Shown: positions 8,688 to 18,006, counted from the first letter of the stretch. The stretch is 64,000 nucleotides of DNA from Streptococcus didelphis DSM 15616 (GCF_000380005.1 NZ_KB904189.1:186001-250000); one strand, 5' to 3'. Notes: generated by a model from the sequence alone, not told the origin. Translations and numbers: made by a program.

Positions 8688-8801
8688 ACTTACACCTTCT
8701 TTCTAAACTAAGTGCTATGATTTATTATAGCTTATTTTTTAAGATTTAACAAGAAATCTAATTAAAGATAAAGAAAAAAAGCCCAAAATTTAGGCTTATT
8801 C

Positions 8802-9200
8802 CTATAGGGCAGCACGTAAGCGTGCTTCTGTATTTTCTATATTACGAATTGAGCGCGGTAAAAAGGCTCTGATATCATCTTCTTTATATCCTACTTGGAG
8901 GCGCTTATCATCAATCAAAATAGGACTCTTAAGAATTCGAGGATTGTCCTGAATTAAATCAATCACTTCATTGACACTTAATTCATCAATATTACAATTG
9001 AGAGCTTTAGCATAGCGGTTCTTCGACGACACAATACTTTCAACTCCATTTTCAGTTTTTGATAAAATCGCTAATATCTCTTCTTTTGAAAGTGGCTCTT
9101 TTCCTAAATTTTGTTCTTTATATGGGAGCTTATGTCCATTCAACCATGTTTTGGCTTTCTTACAACTAGTACAACTTGAAATCGTATATATCTTAATCAT
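8802..9200 (-). CDS. spxA2: Spx-family transcriptional regulator
   Basis: 132 residues, ArsC-like thioredoxin fold. The redox switch CxxC is seen as C10-T-S-C13, and R-I-L-K-S-P-I matches the conserved Spx segment. Spx binds the RNA polymerase alpha C-terminal domain and redirects transcription under thiol or envelope stress; ClpXP normally degrades it. Streptococci have two copies; the one next to recA is SpxA2 in S. mutans, hence the symbol. Start ATG 9200. An extended −10 promoter lies just upstream, so it is probably transcribed separately from recA. Confidence 0.9.
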   Translation of the reverse strand: MIKIYTISSCTSCKKAKTWLNGHKLPYKEQNLGKEPLSKEEILAILSKTENGVESIVSSKNRYAKALNCNIDELSVNEVIDLIQDNPRILKSPILIDDKRLQVGYKEDDIRAFLPRSIRNIENTEARLRAAL

Positions 9201-9232
9201 AGCGCTCTCACTTTCTATTTCGTGATATGTTC

Positions 9233-9241
9233 ATTGTAACA
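9233..9241 (-). promoter_or_regulatory. spxA2: Candidate spxA2 promoter (extended −10)
   Basis: On the − strand the sequence TGT-TACAAT (9241 to 9233) is an extended −10 element 33 bases from the start codon; no good −35 is visible. Upstream, at 9260-9277, is a small perfect hairpin (ATAGGTC-TTTG-GACCTAT) of unknown role. Confidence 0.45.
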
Positions 9242-9681
9242 CAGTTTCACAGCATGAACATAGGTCTTTGGACCTATTTTAACCAAAAATACTCATTTTA
9301 AAGCTAAGTTTTGAATTTTTAATACAAAAATTCTAAAATAGCTGAACTTACTATATCTATTGTAGCTAGCTATCCTTATCTCAAGCTTAAAATAGAATTA
9401 TCTCTAAGAACTCTCAGCAATAAAGCAAGTTAGCATCCTTCTGTGCTTATATTATTGTCGACTCCCAAACAAAAAATAATTACAATTAATTTAAGAAAGA
9501 ACTCACCTACTCTTAAAAGTTGATACAGCTAACGTATATCAAGAACCCTTATTATCAGCTACATCTTCAAATGTTTTATTGCTTTTTCTATTAAGACTTT
9601 AAATCAAAAAAAGTCAAAGAAAAATAGGATTATATATCTCCTTAATCATTTTTCTTTAACCTAAGTTTATATAAAGTTATG
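9242..9681. other. Long intergenic region between spxA2 and recA
   Basis: About 440 bases with no credible gene. The only structure I see is the 7-bp hairpin at 9260-9277 and a weak stem (GACTTT/AAAGTC) near 9595-9615 that may end recA transcription. Unusually long for this compact region; it may be decayed sequence. Confidence 0.4.
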
Positions 9682-10824
9682 TTAATCTTCAATTTCAATA
9701 GCATCATCCAACTCAAGAACTAGTTCATCTGAGGGTGATTTTTCTTCACTAATGGGTACTTTTACTTCACTTTCTTCATCCTCAATGAGGCCAACTTGTA
9801 CACGAACCTTATGGTCAATTTCTTCAAACACTTCAGGATGATCAGCTAAGAATTTCTTAGCATTTTCTGAACCTTGTCCAATTTTTTCACCATTATAAGA
9901 GAACCAAGCACCAGCTTTTTGAATAATATCTAAATCTGAGGCAATTTTGACGAGTTCCCCTGTACGAGAAATCCCTTCTCCATACATGATTTCTACTTCA
10001 GCTACCTTGAAAGGTGGCGCAACCTTATTTTTAACAACTTTAATTTTTGTTTCTTTACCAATGCTACTATCTTTTTGGTCCCCTGTACCTTTAATTTGGG
10101 TATTTCCACGGACATCTAAACGAACAGAAGCATAGAATTTCAGAGCCCGTCCTCCAGGAGTTGTTTCTGGATTTCCAAACATAACACCAACTTTTTCACG
10201 TAATTGGTTAATAAAAATTGCAATTGTCTTGGTTTTATTAATTGATGCTGATAACTTACGCATAGCCTGGCTCATCATACGTGCTTGTAATCCCACATGA
10301 CTATCACCAATATCTCCATCAATCTCCGCACGAGGAACTAAGGCAGCTACTGAGTCAATAACCACTAAATCAACTGCTCCCGAGTCAATAAGCTTACCAG
10401 CTATTTCAAGTCCCTGCTCACCAGAATCTGGTTGTGATAAAAGAAGCTCATCAATATTAACTCCCAATGCTGCTGCATAAGCAGGATCTAAGGCATGTTC
10501 AGCATCTATAAAAGCAGCAATCCCGCCTTCTTTTTGAGCTTGAGCTACAGCATGCAAAGCTACTGTTGTTTTACCTGAAGATTCTGGACCATAAATTTCA
10601 ACTATGCGCCCTTTAGGATAACCACCCGCGCCTAGTGCCATGTCTAAAGCAAGACTTCCTGAACTCATTACCTGAACTTTTTGTTCTGCTCGCTCACCTA
10701 GTCGCATTACTGCGCCCTTACCAAAATCTTTCTCAATATTCTTTAAAGCATCATCAAGTGCTTTACGACGATCATCACCAAACTTTTTAGTGATGTCTTC
10801 AGTTTTTTTTATTTTTTTTGCCAA
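9682..10824 (-). CDS. recA: Recombinase A
   Basis: 380 residues, full length. Walker A is G79-P-E-S-S-G-K-T-T87; the family motif A-L-K-F-Y-A-S-V-R and the acidic C-terminal tail are present. It drives homologous strand exchange, and in streptococci also integrates DNA taken up during competence. The start codon is TTG (10822-10824), with GAGGAG upstream. Two T8 tracts at its 5' end are intact and in frame. It follows cinA on the same strand after 93 bases, the classical cinA-recA late-competence arrangement, so it should be induced from the cinA cin-box besides its basal expression. Confidence 0.98.
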   Translation of the reverse strand: MAKKIKKTEDITKKFGDDRRKALDDALKNIEKDFGKGAVMRLGERAEQKVQVMSSGSLALDMALGAGGYPKGRIVEIYGPESSGKTTVALHAVAQAQKEGGIAAFIDAEHALDPAYAAALGVNIDELLLSQPDSGEQGLEIAGKLIDSGAVDLVVIDSVAALVPRAEIDGDIGDSHVGLQARMMSQAMRKLSASINKTKTIAIFINQLREKVGVMFGNPETTPGGRALKFYASVRLDVRGNTQIKGTGDQKDSSIGKETKIKVVKNKVAPPFKVAEVEIMYGEGISRTGELVKIASDLDIIQKAGAWFSYNGEKIGQGSENAKKFLADHPEVFEEIDHKVRVQVGLIEDEESEVKVPISEEKSPSDELVLELDDAIEIED

Positions 10825-10917
10825 TATTTTCTCCTCTATATAGGATATACTTAAGAAATAGCTCTGACCATACTTGGTGGATATTTTCTCATTATACCTA
10901 ACTTACAATTATTATAA

Positions 10918-12189
10918 TTATAGCAAATTTTCTGCTTTTAATAAAGTTTTACGAACCATATTAAAAGCATGTAAAGTAGCAATATAACGCACATCTGCCC
11001 TGCTTCGATGGCCAATTAAAACCTTTTGTGTTTCTACTTTATTTTTAGTAGCAAGACCAATGTAAACTGTCCCCACTAGCTGGTTTTCTAAAGAATTAGG
11101 ACCTGCTACTCCAGTTAAACCAATAGCTATATCTGTCCCCATTAAACAACGTGCTTGACTAGCCATCTGCTCAGCAGTATAGGCACTTACAACACCATGC
11201 TCTTTTAATCCATCTAAAGAAATAGAGAGCATTTGAGCTTTATCTTCTAAACTATAAGTAACAAAACCACCTTTAAAAATCTGCGAAGCTCCTGAGAAAT
11301 CTGCTAAACTTGCCTGAAACAGTCCAGCTGTTAAGCTCTCTGCAGCAGTTATGGTAAGATTATTTTTCTTTAATAATTCAAAAACAACTTGAGGTAAAGA
11401 ATTTTCTTCCCCATATCCATAAAGGAAATTTCTGAGTAGTTTCCCCTCAGGCGTCTTAGTAGCAAGTAATTCTTCTTCTAGCTGTAATAGCTTCTTATCA
11501 GCCTCTTCTTTATTTTGAGCTTTTGTTGATAAGCGTAGCGTTACCTCTCCTGTTTTAGCATAGGGAGCAATGGTTGGGTCTACCTGCTTATCAATAAAAT
11601 CTGCTATAAGAGTAGCTAGCTGACTTTCACCAATATCAAAAAAGCGTAAGACCTTAGAATACAATTTTGCATGTTTATTAGATAAAAGAGGAACCAATTC
11701 AGTATTCACCATGGGTTTTAATTCTCCCGGTGGCCCCGGCAAGACAACATAGGTAACATCTGCTACCGTTATCATCCCTCCTACTGCAAGTCCTGTTTTA
11801 TTTGGTAAAGGAATTGACCCCTGAATCAATTGAGCTTGACGCTCATTATTTGGAGTCCTTACAAATTGTTCTCTGCTAGCAAAGAAATCATCTAATTTTT
11901 GACTAGCCTGCCTATCCAAAACTAATTCCCTACCCAAATAACTAGCCAAGGTTTGTTTGGTTAAATCATCTTCTGTTGGACCGAGCCCACCACACAGGAC
12001 TACTAAATCACTTCGCCTAGTAGCAATATCAATCACTGAGAGTAAACGTTCTTTATTATCCCCAACAGCTGTTTGAAAATAAACATCAATTCCCAACTCA
12101 GCCATTTTTTCTGACAAAAATTGTGCATTAGTATTAACAATCTGTCCAGTCAAAATCTCCGTACCTACTGTAATAATTTCAGCCTTCAT
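10918..12189 (-). CDS. cinA: CinA, competence-induced protein with nicotinamide-nucleotide amidase domain
   Basis: 423 residues. The N-terminal MoCF-like domain ([14 protein letters not shown], then G-G-L-G-P-T-E-D-D) is fused to the C-terminal CinA domain ([10 protein letters not shown]). CinA domains deamidate NMN. In pneumococcus CinA is induced by ComX and directs RecA to the membrane. A cin-box-like element (12207-12214) lies 17 bases before ATG 12189, which fits a late-competence gene. First gene of the cinA-recA unit. Confidence 0.96.
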   Translation of the reverse strand: MKAEIITVGTEILTGQIVNTNAQFLSEKMAELGIDVYFQTAVGDNKERLLSVIDIATRRSDLVVLCGGLGPTEDDLTKQTLASYLGRELVLDRQASQKLDDFFASREQFVRTPNNERQAQLIQGSIPLPNKTGLAVGGMITVADVTYVVLPGPPGELKPMVNTELVPLLSNKHAKLYSKVLRFFDIGESQLATLIADFIDKQVDPTIAPYAKTGEVTLRLSTKAQNKEEADKKLLQLEEELLATKTPEGKLLRNFLYGYGEENSLPQVVFELLKKNNLTITAAESLTAGLFQASLADFSGASQIFKGGFVTYSLEDKAQMLSISLDGLKEHGVVSAYTAEQMASQARCLMGTDIAIGLTGVAGPNSLENQLVGTVYIGLATKNKVETQKVLIGHRSRADVRYIATLHAFNMVRKTLLKAENLL

Positions 12190-12206
12190 TTAACCACCTA
12201 CTTATC

Positions 12207-12214
12207 TATTCGGA
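12207..12214 (-). promoter_or_regulatory. cinA: Cin-box (SigX/ComX promoter element) of cinA-recA
   Basis: TCCGAATA on the − strand, 7 of 8 to the streptococcal consensus TACGAATA, 17 bases before the cinA start codon. Position and target gene both fit a late-competence promoter. Confidence 0.78.
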
Positions 12215-12222
12215 ATCTAAAT

Positions 12223-12529
12223 TCATTTTAACATAAAAGAAAGAGAAAACTTTTTTCTAAGTGTACATTTGAAATATACTGACCTTATAGTCGTTTTAAA
12301 TTGATTTCTATAAATTCTCATCCTGATGTCATCAGCAAAATAATACAGCCCAGCTGATTTTTTATTAAAATTAGTCATAGCTTGATCAATATCTTTTTTT
12401 AATAAGAGCTGGAGCTTCTTATTAAAAGAAACTGATTATCTTTGTCTTGGTCATTATTGTTAGCTAAACAATAACCTGCTATTACCATTACAAAAATACT
12501 TACCACATAAAATAGTACTTTTTTCTCAT
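12223..12529 (-). pseudogene. Frameshifted small secreted or membrane-anchored protein, last gene of the cin-box cassette
   Basis: ATG at 12527-12529 overlaps the stop of the preceding protease gene (ATGA) and has AGGAG upstream. Frame one ends after nine codons. Restoring one base in the A6 tract (12519-12524) gives M-R-K-K-V-L-F-Y-V-V followed by a hydrophobic signal-like helix ending G-Y-C-L-A-N-N-N. A second one-base loss near 12424-12427 restores K-K-L-Q-L-L-L-K-K and continues to a TGA at 12223. The product would be about 100 residues: signal or anchor helix plus a charged domain. I do not recognise the family. Two homopolymer lesions make it inactive unless the frame is variable. Confidence 0.6.
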
Positions 12530-12883
12530 TTTTTTCTCCTGATTATATTCATTAAAGACATTAAAATAATTTCGCCATCACTTGTAAAGGGTAACAAATT
12601 GATAAGATTGGAATAACAGAGTAGCTTGGAAAATAAGATCACAAAAGAGTCTCCTTTTAGAAAATAACCTAATGTAATCATAGATACTGGTGCTGATAAA
12701 GAGACCATTAAATTTTTTATATTAGAGTTTACGTTTTTATAATAAATAGCTGGCGAGAAGAGCTTCCACTTTATTCTTGGAGATAGATTACATAACAAAG
12801 TAACAAACAAAAAAATGTATTAACTCATGACAAAAGATAAGGGTAAAGAGCACTAGAAATAACTTTAAACTAAATACAAACAC
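12526..12883 (-). pseudogene. Mini M50-like zinc metalloprotease, frameshifted in a T7 tract
   Basis: GTG 12881-12883 directly follows the permease stop. The first frame gives a hydrophobic helix ending C-H-E-L-I-H, a zinc HExxH motif. A T7 tract (12809-12815) then throws it out of frame. With T6 it would continue as H-F-L-F-V-T-L-L, then through a second helix to N-L-L-P-F-T-S-D-G-E, the NxxPxxxxDG motif that supplies the third ligand in M50 (site-2) proteases. The restored product is about 120 residues with three helices. M50 enzymes cut inside or near membranes and can mature peptides. An internal TTG gives a 94-residue fragment lacking HExxH. Confidence 0.65.
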
Positions 12884-14477
12884 CTATTTTTTCGTCAAAA
12901 ATACAGAAATTAATCCCCAGACAAGTACAAATCCTATAAAAACAGTAATAATTCTCGGTGTAAACCCAAAGACTGTGTAGAGACCTTCTCTAGTTTCTGT
13001 GCTTTTTATATATAAGCCCATTAAAGTCACCCTCTCCTCATTTTCCATTTGAAAAAGTTCAATTCCATAATCTATCAAAAATAAAAAGATCCATACCAAA
13101 CTAGCATAACTAAATTGTTTTAGTAAAGTTCTCACGTAATTCCCTCTCTTTTTTATAACTAAGGCTAACAAAAATAGTAGTATAAGCAAGACCGGTACCA
13201 TTAGCCAAAAAAATGATTTCAGTACAAGTAACATGGCTATAATCAGTAATACAAGTATCATAGATATTGTTTCATTGAGACTTCCTTCTGATTTAGGAAA
13301 TAAAAAACCAATTATAAGTGAAGATAAAATCATCAAACAACTAAATAAAGTATTTTCTAAGCTTCCTCTTATAAAAACATCTAAACAGAATAAGGGCAAT
13401 TGTAACACTAAAATAACTATTAGAAGAAGAAAAAAATTCCTTTCTAACCGTAATTCCTAAATGCTTATAAAAACACCTTACTCTTAAAGTAGAATAAGCA
13501 TAAGTTAAAAATGTCAAACCCAGAAATGGTAAAAATGTAAGAAGATTACTCAATATAGTTTGAAAATCACTAATAACATAAAGATAAACTAACAAGTCTA
13601 ATAGCCCACTTATAAGGAAAAGAAATAGCTTAGTCCTGTAAATTGCTGTGGTAATCATGTTACATACTGGTGGTAGATAAAGTCTTATGTAAGAACATTC
13701 TAAATAATGGTTATTATAATCTTCTTGAGGTAAGGACCACAATAGTGTACTTGATAATAAGAAAAATAAGAGGCAATAAAGACTAAGTAATTTTGGGCCA
13801 TTAACAAGATGGGCTAAAAATTGTTCTATATAAAATCTTCCAAAATAAAAATAAGATATTAATAGAATAAAGTAAGGTAGAACAAAAAGGAGTGGATTTT
13901 GATAGGTACATATTTTTTTATTAAAAATATTAAATATCCAGGAACTAAGTAAATATCCCGTAAAAAAGGATAAATGACAAGATATAAATAAACTAATACC
14001 AATCTCTAAAGAGCCAATAACCTGTAAACCAGGAAGCATAACGATAAAAAATAACTCATGTAAGAAAGCTGCAATCCCTAGCTTAAAAAGCTTGATAGCT
14101 AGTTTTAAATCAGAAGTTTCATAAGGCAAAAGTTTAGCAATAAATAAGGAGCTCTTTTTGACTACTGAAACTGAAGCTAACAATATAAAAATCAATGCTC
14201 CTATAATTAAAGAAAGGTTATTATAACTAAGTACTGATAATTTAATAATTGATTGTAATTCAATTTCCGAGAAATAATTTCTTGAATGGTGTAATTTAGC
14301 AAATTCAACCGCATTAAGATAAAAGTAACCACCATAGCCAAGTAGGAAAAAAATAATTATTAGTTTTCTCAACCATCTGTTCTGAAAGATAGGTCTTTTT
14401 AAAATACCATGAAGAGAGTCATTCAGAAAAAGCTTGATGAGTTCCAAAATAACTTCGTAACTTTTCGAGTTTTGCAT
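12884..14477 (-). pseudogene. Large ABC-cassette membrane protein (permease), split by a frameshift
   Basis: ATG 14477 has an AGGAGA site and overlaps the ATPase gene by 59 bases. The first frame runs 378 codons to 13341. A second open frame (GTG 13408, no ribosome site) ends at 12884 and overlaps it by 68 bases. Dropping one T from the T7 tract (13430-13436) joins them into a ~528-residue, about 12-helix protein. In the joined frame the junction reads F-F-L-L-L-I-V-I-L-V-L, a proper membrane helix, whereas the current frame is polar there. It has no recognisable substrate motif. It is probably the permease partner of the ATPase. Programmed slippage or phase variation remains possible. Confidence 0.65.
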
Positions 14478-15150
14478 ACGTTTCTCCTATCTCTTTAACC
14501 ATTGAATAGATACCTTCAACCTTGCCTTCATAAGGAAGCAATCTTCCCTTTGACATAATGAAAATGTGATTTGGAAAACGAACTAGAGTATTAAAATCAT
14601 GTGAAATAACAATAATACTTCTCTGATGCTTTTGATGATCAAATACCTCTTGTAACAATAAAACTGTATCAAAATCCAAACCACTAAAAACTTCATCTGC
14701 TAATATATATTTTGTATTTGAAGCTAAAGCAGCTATAATCTGAATCTTCTTTTTCAGTCCAAAAGAATAGGTTTCTAAAAGGTCAGTTATCATTTCTTTT
14801 AAATCAAACATATCCAACAAAATATCAATTAAATCGAAATTGCTTTGCTGATAGTGCTTCAAAATAAAGTCTAGATACTCTTTACCTGTCATATATTCAG
14901 GCAAGTAAAAATCTGACGGAATATAAAATACTTGCTGTTTATACTCTTTACTTCCTATCACATTGCCATCACAAGAAATTTCTCCACTTGTAAATGATAG
15001 CATATGAGCTAGAATATTCATTAGGGTCGTTTTCCCACATCCATTTGTTCCTACAATAACAGACACTCCACTATCTTTAAAAGATACATCTATTTTTGAT
15101 AAAACTTTTTTATTTCCAAACGATTTTTCTAATCTATTAATATTAAGCAT
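14419..15150 (-). CDS. ABC transporter ATPase of the cin-box cassette
   Basis: 243 residues, intact. Walker A G34-T-N-G-C-G-K-T-T42, Q-loop region, a degenerate signature Y-S-F-G-L-K-K-K in place of LSGGQ, Walker B Y-I-L-A-D-E-V-F and the H-loop I-S-H-D. The altered signature is typical of small ABC-2/BcrA-like ATPases linked with peptide export or self-immunity. Start ATG 15150. It overlaps the permease gene downstream and lies 53 bases after the small peptide gene, so it belongs to the operon driven by the cin-box at 15530. Substrate unknown; the neighbouring peptide is the obvious candidate (inference). Confidence 0.88.
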   Translation of the reverse strand: MLNINRLEKSFGNKKVLSKIDVSFKDSGVSVIVGTNGCGKTTLMNILAHMLSFTSGEISCDGNVIGSKEYKQQVFYIPSDFYLPEYMTGKEYLDFILKHYQQSNFDLIDILLDMFDLKEMITDLLETYSFGLKKKIQIIAALASNTKYILADEVFSGLDFDTVLLLQEVFDHQKHQRSIIVISHDFNTLVRFPNHIFIMSKGRLLPYEGKVEGIYSMVKEIGETYAKLEKLRSYFGTHQAFSE

Positions 15151-15203
15151 AGTATCTCTTTTTTATCGGTAAAGAAGATATTCTTAAGTAATTCTCTCCA
15201 TAA

Positions 15204-15447
15204 CTATTTACATGCAATTCTCATTTGACCTGAACGGGGCCAGTTATATTTGATATTAAAGGCAAAAGAATATCCACGACTAGTACAATACCATGCGTAC
15301 AGGCCTATAGCTGCTAAAAATACTAATGCAACAACAACCCAAACCCATCTGTTCTCTATATTAACTTTATATTTTTTATTCAACCAAGAGTTATAGTCCC
15401 AGACAAATAAATATAAATGCTTTTGCAACTTTTCTCTTTAATTGCAT
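15204..15447 (-). pseudogene. Small single-helix membrane peptide with two Cys in its tail, apparently frameshifted start
   Basis: A good start (ATG 15445-15447, GGAGA upstream) opens M-Q-L-K-R-K-V but stops after 18 codons. The second frame, open from a poor TTG at 15428, codes for 74 residues: a charged head (K-H-L-Y-L-F-V-W-D-Y), one membrane helix (W-V-W-V-V-V-A-L-V-F) and a ~30-residue tail with one Cys at each end (W-Y-C-T-S-R-G to I-A-C-K). Removing one base near 15427 joins both into about 80 residues. It looks like a precursor of a secreted, possibly disulfide-bonded peptide, as in bacteriocins or signals. I recognise no family. If the TTG start is used the gene is intact. Confidence 0.5.
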
Positions 15448-15451
15448 AACA

Positions 15452-15511
15452 TCACTTTCTCCATTCATTTTTCTTTCGGACTAGCTTGTAGTCTCCATTT
15501 GACATTTCCAT
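15452..15511 (-). CDS. Possible 19-residue peptide directly after the cin-box
   Basis: ATG 15509-15511, TGA 15452-15454. It has AAGGA with a 6-base spacer and lies 18 bases after a perfect cin-box. The product begins M-E-M-S-N-G-D-Y-K-L-V and is basic at its end (R-K-K-N-E-W-R-K). The good ribosome site and its place as the first frame of the transcript support translation. It could be a small peptide, a leader that couples translation to the next gene, or the remnant of a longer gene. Confidence 0.4.
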   Translation of the reverse strand: MEMSNGDYKLVRKKNEWRK

Positions 15512-15529
15512 TTTTAGTCCTTAATTATT

Positions 15530-15537
15530 TATTCGTA
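15530..15537 (-). promoter_or_regulatory. Perfect cin-box (SigX/ComX promoter element)
   Basis: TACGAATA on the − strand, identical to the streptococcal late-competence consensus, preceded by a T-rich run and followed by an AAGGA ribosome site and ATG within 26 bases. It drives the peptide-ABC-protease cassette leftwards. Confidence 0.82.
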
Positions 15538-15583
15538 AAAATTTTTAAAAATAAGCTAAGCTGTTATTTTTTTGATTACATCT

Positions 15584-15613
15584 AAAAAAGCCATCGTCAC
15601 CTTACGATAGCTT
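15584..15613 (-). terminator. Terminator of tag
   Basis: GCTATCGT pairs with ACGATGGC (one G-U), followed by TTTTTT on the − strand. It insulates the downstream cin-box cassette from the tag operon. Confidence 0.75.
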
Positions 15614-15624
15614 CTCTTTTGATT

Positions 15625-16176
15625 TTATTTAAAGTCACACTCTTCTTCATGATCATTGACTAGTCCCGCAGCTTGCATAAAAGAGTATAGGGTTACTGGC
15701 CCTAAAAATTGAAATCCTCGTTTTTTTAGGTCCTTTGATAATTTTAGAGATAAATCCGTTTGAGCTGGTGCAGGTTGTTCCGCGTTGACAAGGTTATCAA
15801 TAGGTTTACTTCCTACAAATCCCCACAAATAAGCAGAAAAACTGCCAAACTCTTTTTGAATTTTTTGAACTGCTTTTGCGTTGTTGACAGTTGCTGTCAA
15901 CTTCAACTTATGGCGGATAATGGATGAATTCTGTAAAGCAAAAGCCATTTCCTGATTGGTAAAATGGGCTACAGAGTCAATATCATAGTTATGAAATACT
16001 TGCTTAAAAGCTTTGCGTTTCTTCAAAACGGTTAGCCAAGATAAGCCAGATTGATAGCTTTCAAGGCAAAATAATTCAAACAAATCCCTGTCATCATAGA
16101 TGGGTTTTCCCCATTCAAAATCATGGTATTCACAATAAAGTTTATTTTCTTCAGGTACCCAACCACAACGTTTCAT
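15625..16176 (-). CDS. tag: DNA-3-methyladenine glycosylase I
   Basis: 183 residues. It removes 3-methyladenine from alkylated DNA. The N-terminal R-C-G-W-V and C-terminal H-E-E-E-C supply the four zinc ligands (C4, H18, H176, C180), as in E. coli Tag; the Y-D-D-R-D-L-F-E-L-F and S-G-L-S-W segments form the helix-hairpin-helix core. Start ATG 16176, 7 bases after the ruvA stop, so it is co-transcribed with ruvA. A terminator follows. Confidence 0.96.
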   Translation of the reverse strand: MKRCGWVPEENKLYCEYHDFEWGKPIYDDRDLFELFCLESYQSGLSWLTVLKKRKAFKQVFHNYDIDSVAHFTNQEMAFALQNSSIIRHKLKLTATVNNAKAVQKIQKEFGSFSAYLWGFVGSKPIDNLVNAEQPAPAQTDLSLKLSKDLKKRGFQFLGPVTLYSFMQAAGLVNDHEEECDFK

Positions 16177-16183
16177 GTGAAAC

Positions 16184-16777
16184 CTACCCTTTCATTAACA
16201 TTTTAAGAGCTAATTTAATATATTGTTCAGCTGTTTCATCTGTTCCTTCAAAAAATGTTCGTATTTTTTTAAGTTCATTGGCTTTATAACCTAATGCTAA
16301 GAGGGCTTCAATAGCTTCATCAAGTTGTTTGTTTAGACTACTATTTGTCTTTTTAACTTTTGTACCTTCTTGTGGAGCTTCAGCAAATTTACCTGCTAAA
16401 TCAAGAATCATTTGTTGAGCTGTTTTTTTACCTATTTTAGGGAATTTCATCAAATACTTAATATCACTGTTATCAATAGCATTAACTAAGCCCTGATTGT
16501 CATCCACAGCTACGATAGCTAAAGCTGTTGTTGGACCAATCCCTGACACAGAAATTAGCTTTAAAAAAATAGTTTTCTCATCCTCGTTATGAAAACCAAA
16601 TAAGAGATGGGCGTCCTCTCTTATGACCTGATGCAGATAAATTTTTACATCTTGCTTGACACTAACTGTAAAGCTGTAAGGATTTGCTACATAGATAATA
16701 TAGCCCAAGCCGTTCGTCTCTACTACTATGTATTTGGCAGTAATTTTCCTTAACTGCCCTTTAATATAATCGTACAT
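16184..16777 (-). CDS. ruvA: Holliday junction DNA helicase subunit RuvA
   Basis: 197 residues with the three expected domains: N-terminal OB fold (Y-D-Y-I-K-G-Q-L), two helix-hairpin-helix motifs ([10 protein letters not shown] and F-P-K-I-G-K-K-T-A) and a C-terminal UBA-like domain that contacts RuvB. RuvA binds four-way junctions and loads the RuvB motor. As usual in streptococci, ruvB is not adjacent. Start ATG 16777, one base after the MFS gene stop, so translation is likely coupled. Confidence 0.97.
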   Translation of the reverse strand: MYDYIKGQLRKITAKYIVVETNGLGYIIYVANPYSFTVSVKQDVKIYLHQVIREDAHLLFGFHNEDEKTIFLKLISVSGIGPTTALAIVAVDDNQGLVNAIDNSDIKYLMKFPKIGKKTAQQMILDLAGKFAEAPQEGTKVKKTNSSLNKQLDEAIEALLALGYKANELKKIRTFFEGTDETAEQYIKLALKMLMKG

Positions 16778-16778
16778 G

Positions 16779-17996
16779 TTAAACCTTTTCTTTCATTTTA
16801 GCAGACAAAACAATTAGAGTTATGCCTATAAAAGCAAATACTAAAAACACTATTTGAACTCCAATTTTACCTGTAAAGTAACTCACTGAAACTAGTAAAC
16901 CAGCAAAAATAGCTCCTAATGGTTGCACCATAGAAATAAAGCCAGTATAGGAACCAATCTTTGACTGCTTCATCATCTTAACTCTTAGCAACTGATTTGC
17001 TGGAACATTTATCATTTCACCCACTGTAAATATAATGACGGCTAACCAAATCATTAAAAGATGTGTAAAGGTAAAGGACAAGAATATTCCTATAGTAAAT
17101 ATCAATGATCCGATAATTATCTGAGTCAGCAATGGCCAATTCTCTGTTACTTTACTAAGTATAGTCATAAAAATTACAATTAATAAAGTATTTGTAAAAA
17201 CCATCAAAGATAACATTTTAGAACTAGTAATCTGAAAGCCAAAGAGGTTTGTTTGCACAAAATGCAACTTTAGATGAACAGGGATGTAATTATGCATCCA
17301 GATACTAGCCATAAAAATCGACCCTATAGTAAACATAACAAAGGCTCTGTCTTTAAGCACCTGACTATAGTTTTTAAGACTAGCAAACATTCCTGATCCA
17401 TGTTCAAAGTCATGATTTTCCAGTTTTGTTTCATCAAAGTAGTAATAAGCCACAAAAAAGCAACCTAGTGCTACTAAAAAAAGTGCTATTAAGAGCTCTA
17501 AAAAATAGTGATCATAAAATAGGCCCGAAATCCCTGCACCAAACATAACTGCAATGTTAATAAACCAGTAATTAATGGTATAAACAAAGCGACGATTTTT
17601 GTCTTCTGTTAAGTCAATTAACATGGCTTCATAGGCTGGTGCATAAAAGCTAGAGAATATTTCAACTAATAAGATACCTACAAAAGTGAGCCAAGGTAAT
17701 ATTAAATTAGGAAGATTAGCTAAAATAGCTATAAACCAGCCAGTTATGCAACCAATGGAACCTATTATTATGACATATTTTCTTCCAATTGCATCTGATA
17801 AATGACCTTCATATAAAGTTGCTATAAAACCTGCCAAACTAGTCAGCATCATTAAAATACCCGTCCAAAGAGTACCGAAAAAGCTCGTGTAATACATGGC
17901 CATAAACGGAAAGACACTACTTCCAAGAGTAATTGTGACAAATCTGACTAGCTGTCGTATTTGTATCTGTTTTGGTAATGTAAAAAATTCTTGCAT
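16779..17996 (-). CDS. lmrP: MFS multidrug transporter, LmrP-like
   Basis: 405 residues with 12 predicted membrane helices. The MFS motif A is seen in the loop after helix 2 as [10 protein letters not shown]. It resembles lactococcal LmrP, a proton-driven exporter of lipophilic cations. Its place between mutL and ruvA matches the gene called lmrP in S. pyogenes, as I recall. Start ATG 17996, 10 bases after mutL. It may be expressed with mutL-ruvA-tag. Actual substrates are not shown by sequence. Confidence 0.85.
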   Translation of the reverse strand: MQEFFTLPKQIQIRQLVRFVTITLGSSVFPFMAMYYTSFFGTLWTGILMMLTSLAGFIATLYEGHLSDAIGRKYVIIIGSIGCITGWFIAILANLPNLILPWLTFVGILLVEIFSSFYAPAYEAMLIDLTEDKNRRFVYTINYWFINIAVMFGAGISGLFYDHYFLELLIALFLVALGCFFVAYYYFDETKLENHDFEHGSGMFASLKNYSQVLKDRAFVMFTIGSIFMASIWMHNYIPVHLKLHFVQTNLFGFQITSSKMLSLMVFTNTLLIVIFMTILSKVTENWPLLTQIIIGSLIFTIGIFLSFTFTHLLMIWLAVIIFTVGEMINVPANQLLRVKMMKQSKIGSYTGFISMVQPLGAIFAGLLVSVSYFTGKIGVQIVFLVFAFIGITLIVLSAKMKEKV

Positions 17997-18006
17997 CTGA
18001 CTCCTT

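Noticed and set aside
12884..14477. Two separate overlapping permease genes
   Set aside because: The second frame starts at a GTG without a ribosome site, and joining the frames at the T7 tract restores a continuous membrane helix; one split gene is the simpler reading.
12223..15511. YydF-type epipeptide cluster (peptide, radical SAM, M50 protease, ABC)
   Set aside because: The M50 and ABC parts are suggestive, but there is no radical SAM gene in the cassette and the peptide shows no convincing YydF core.
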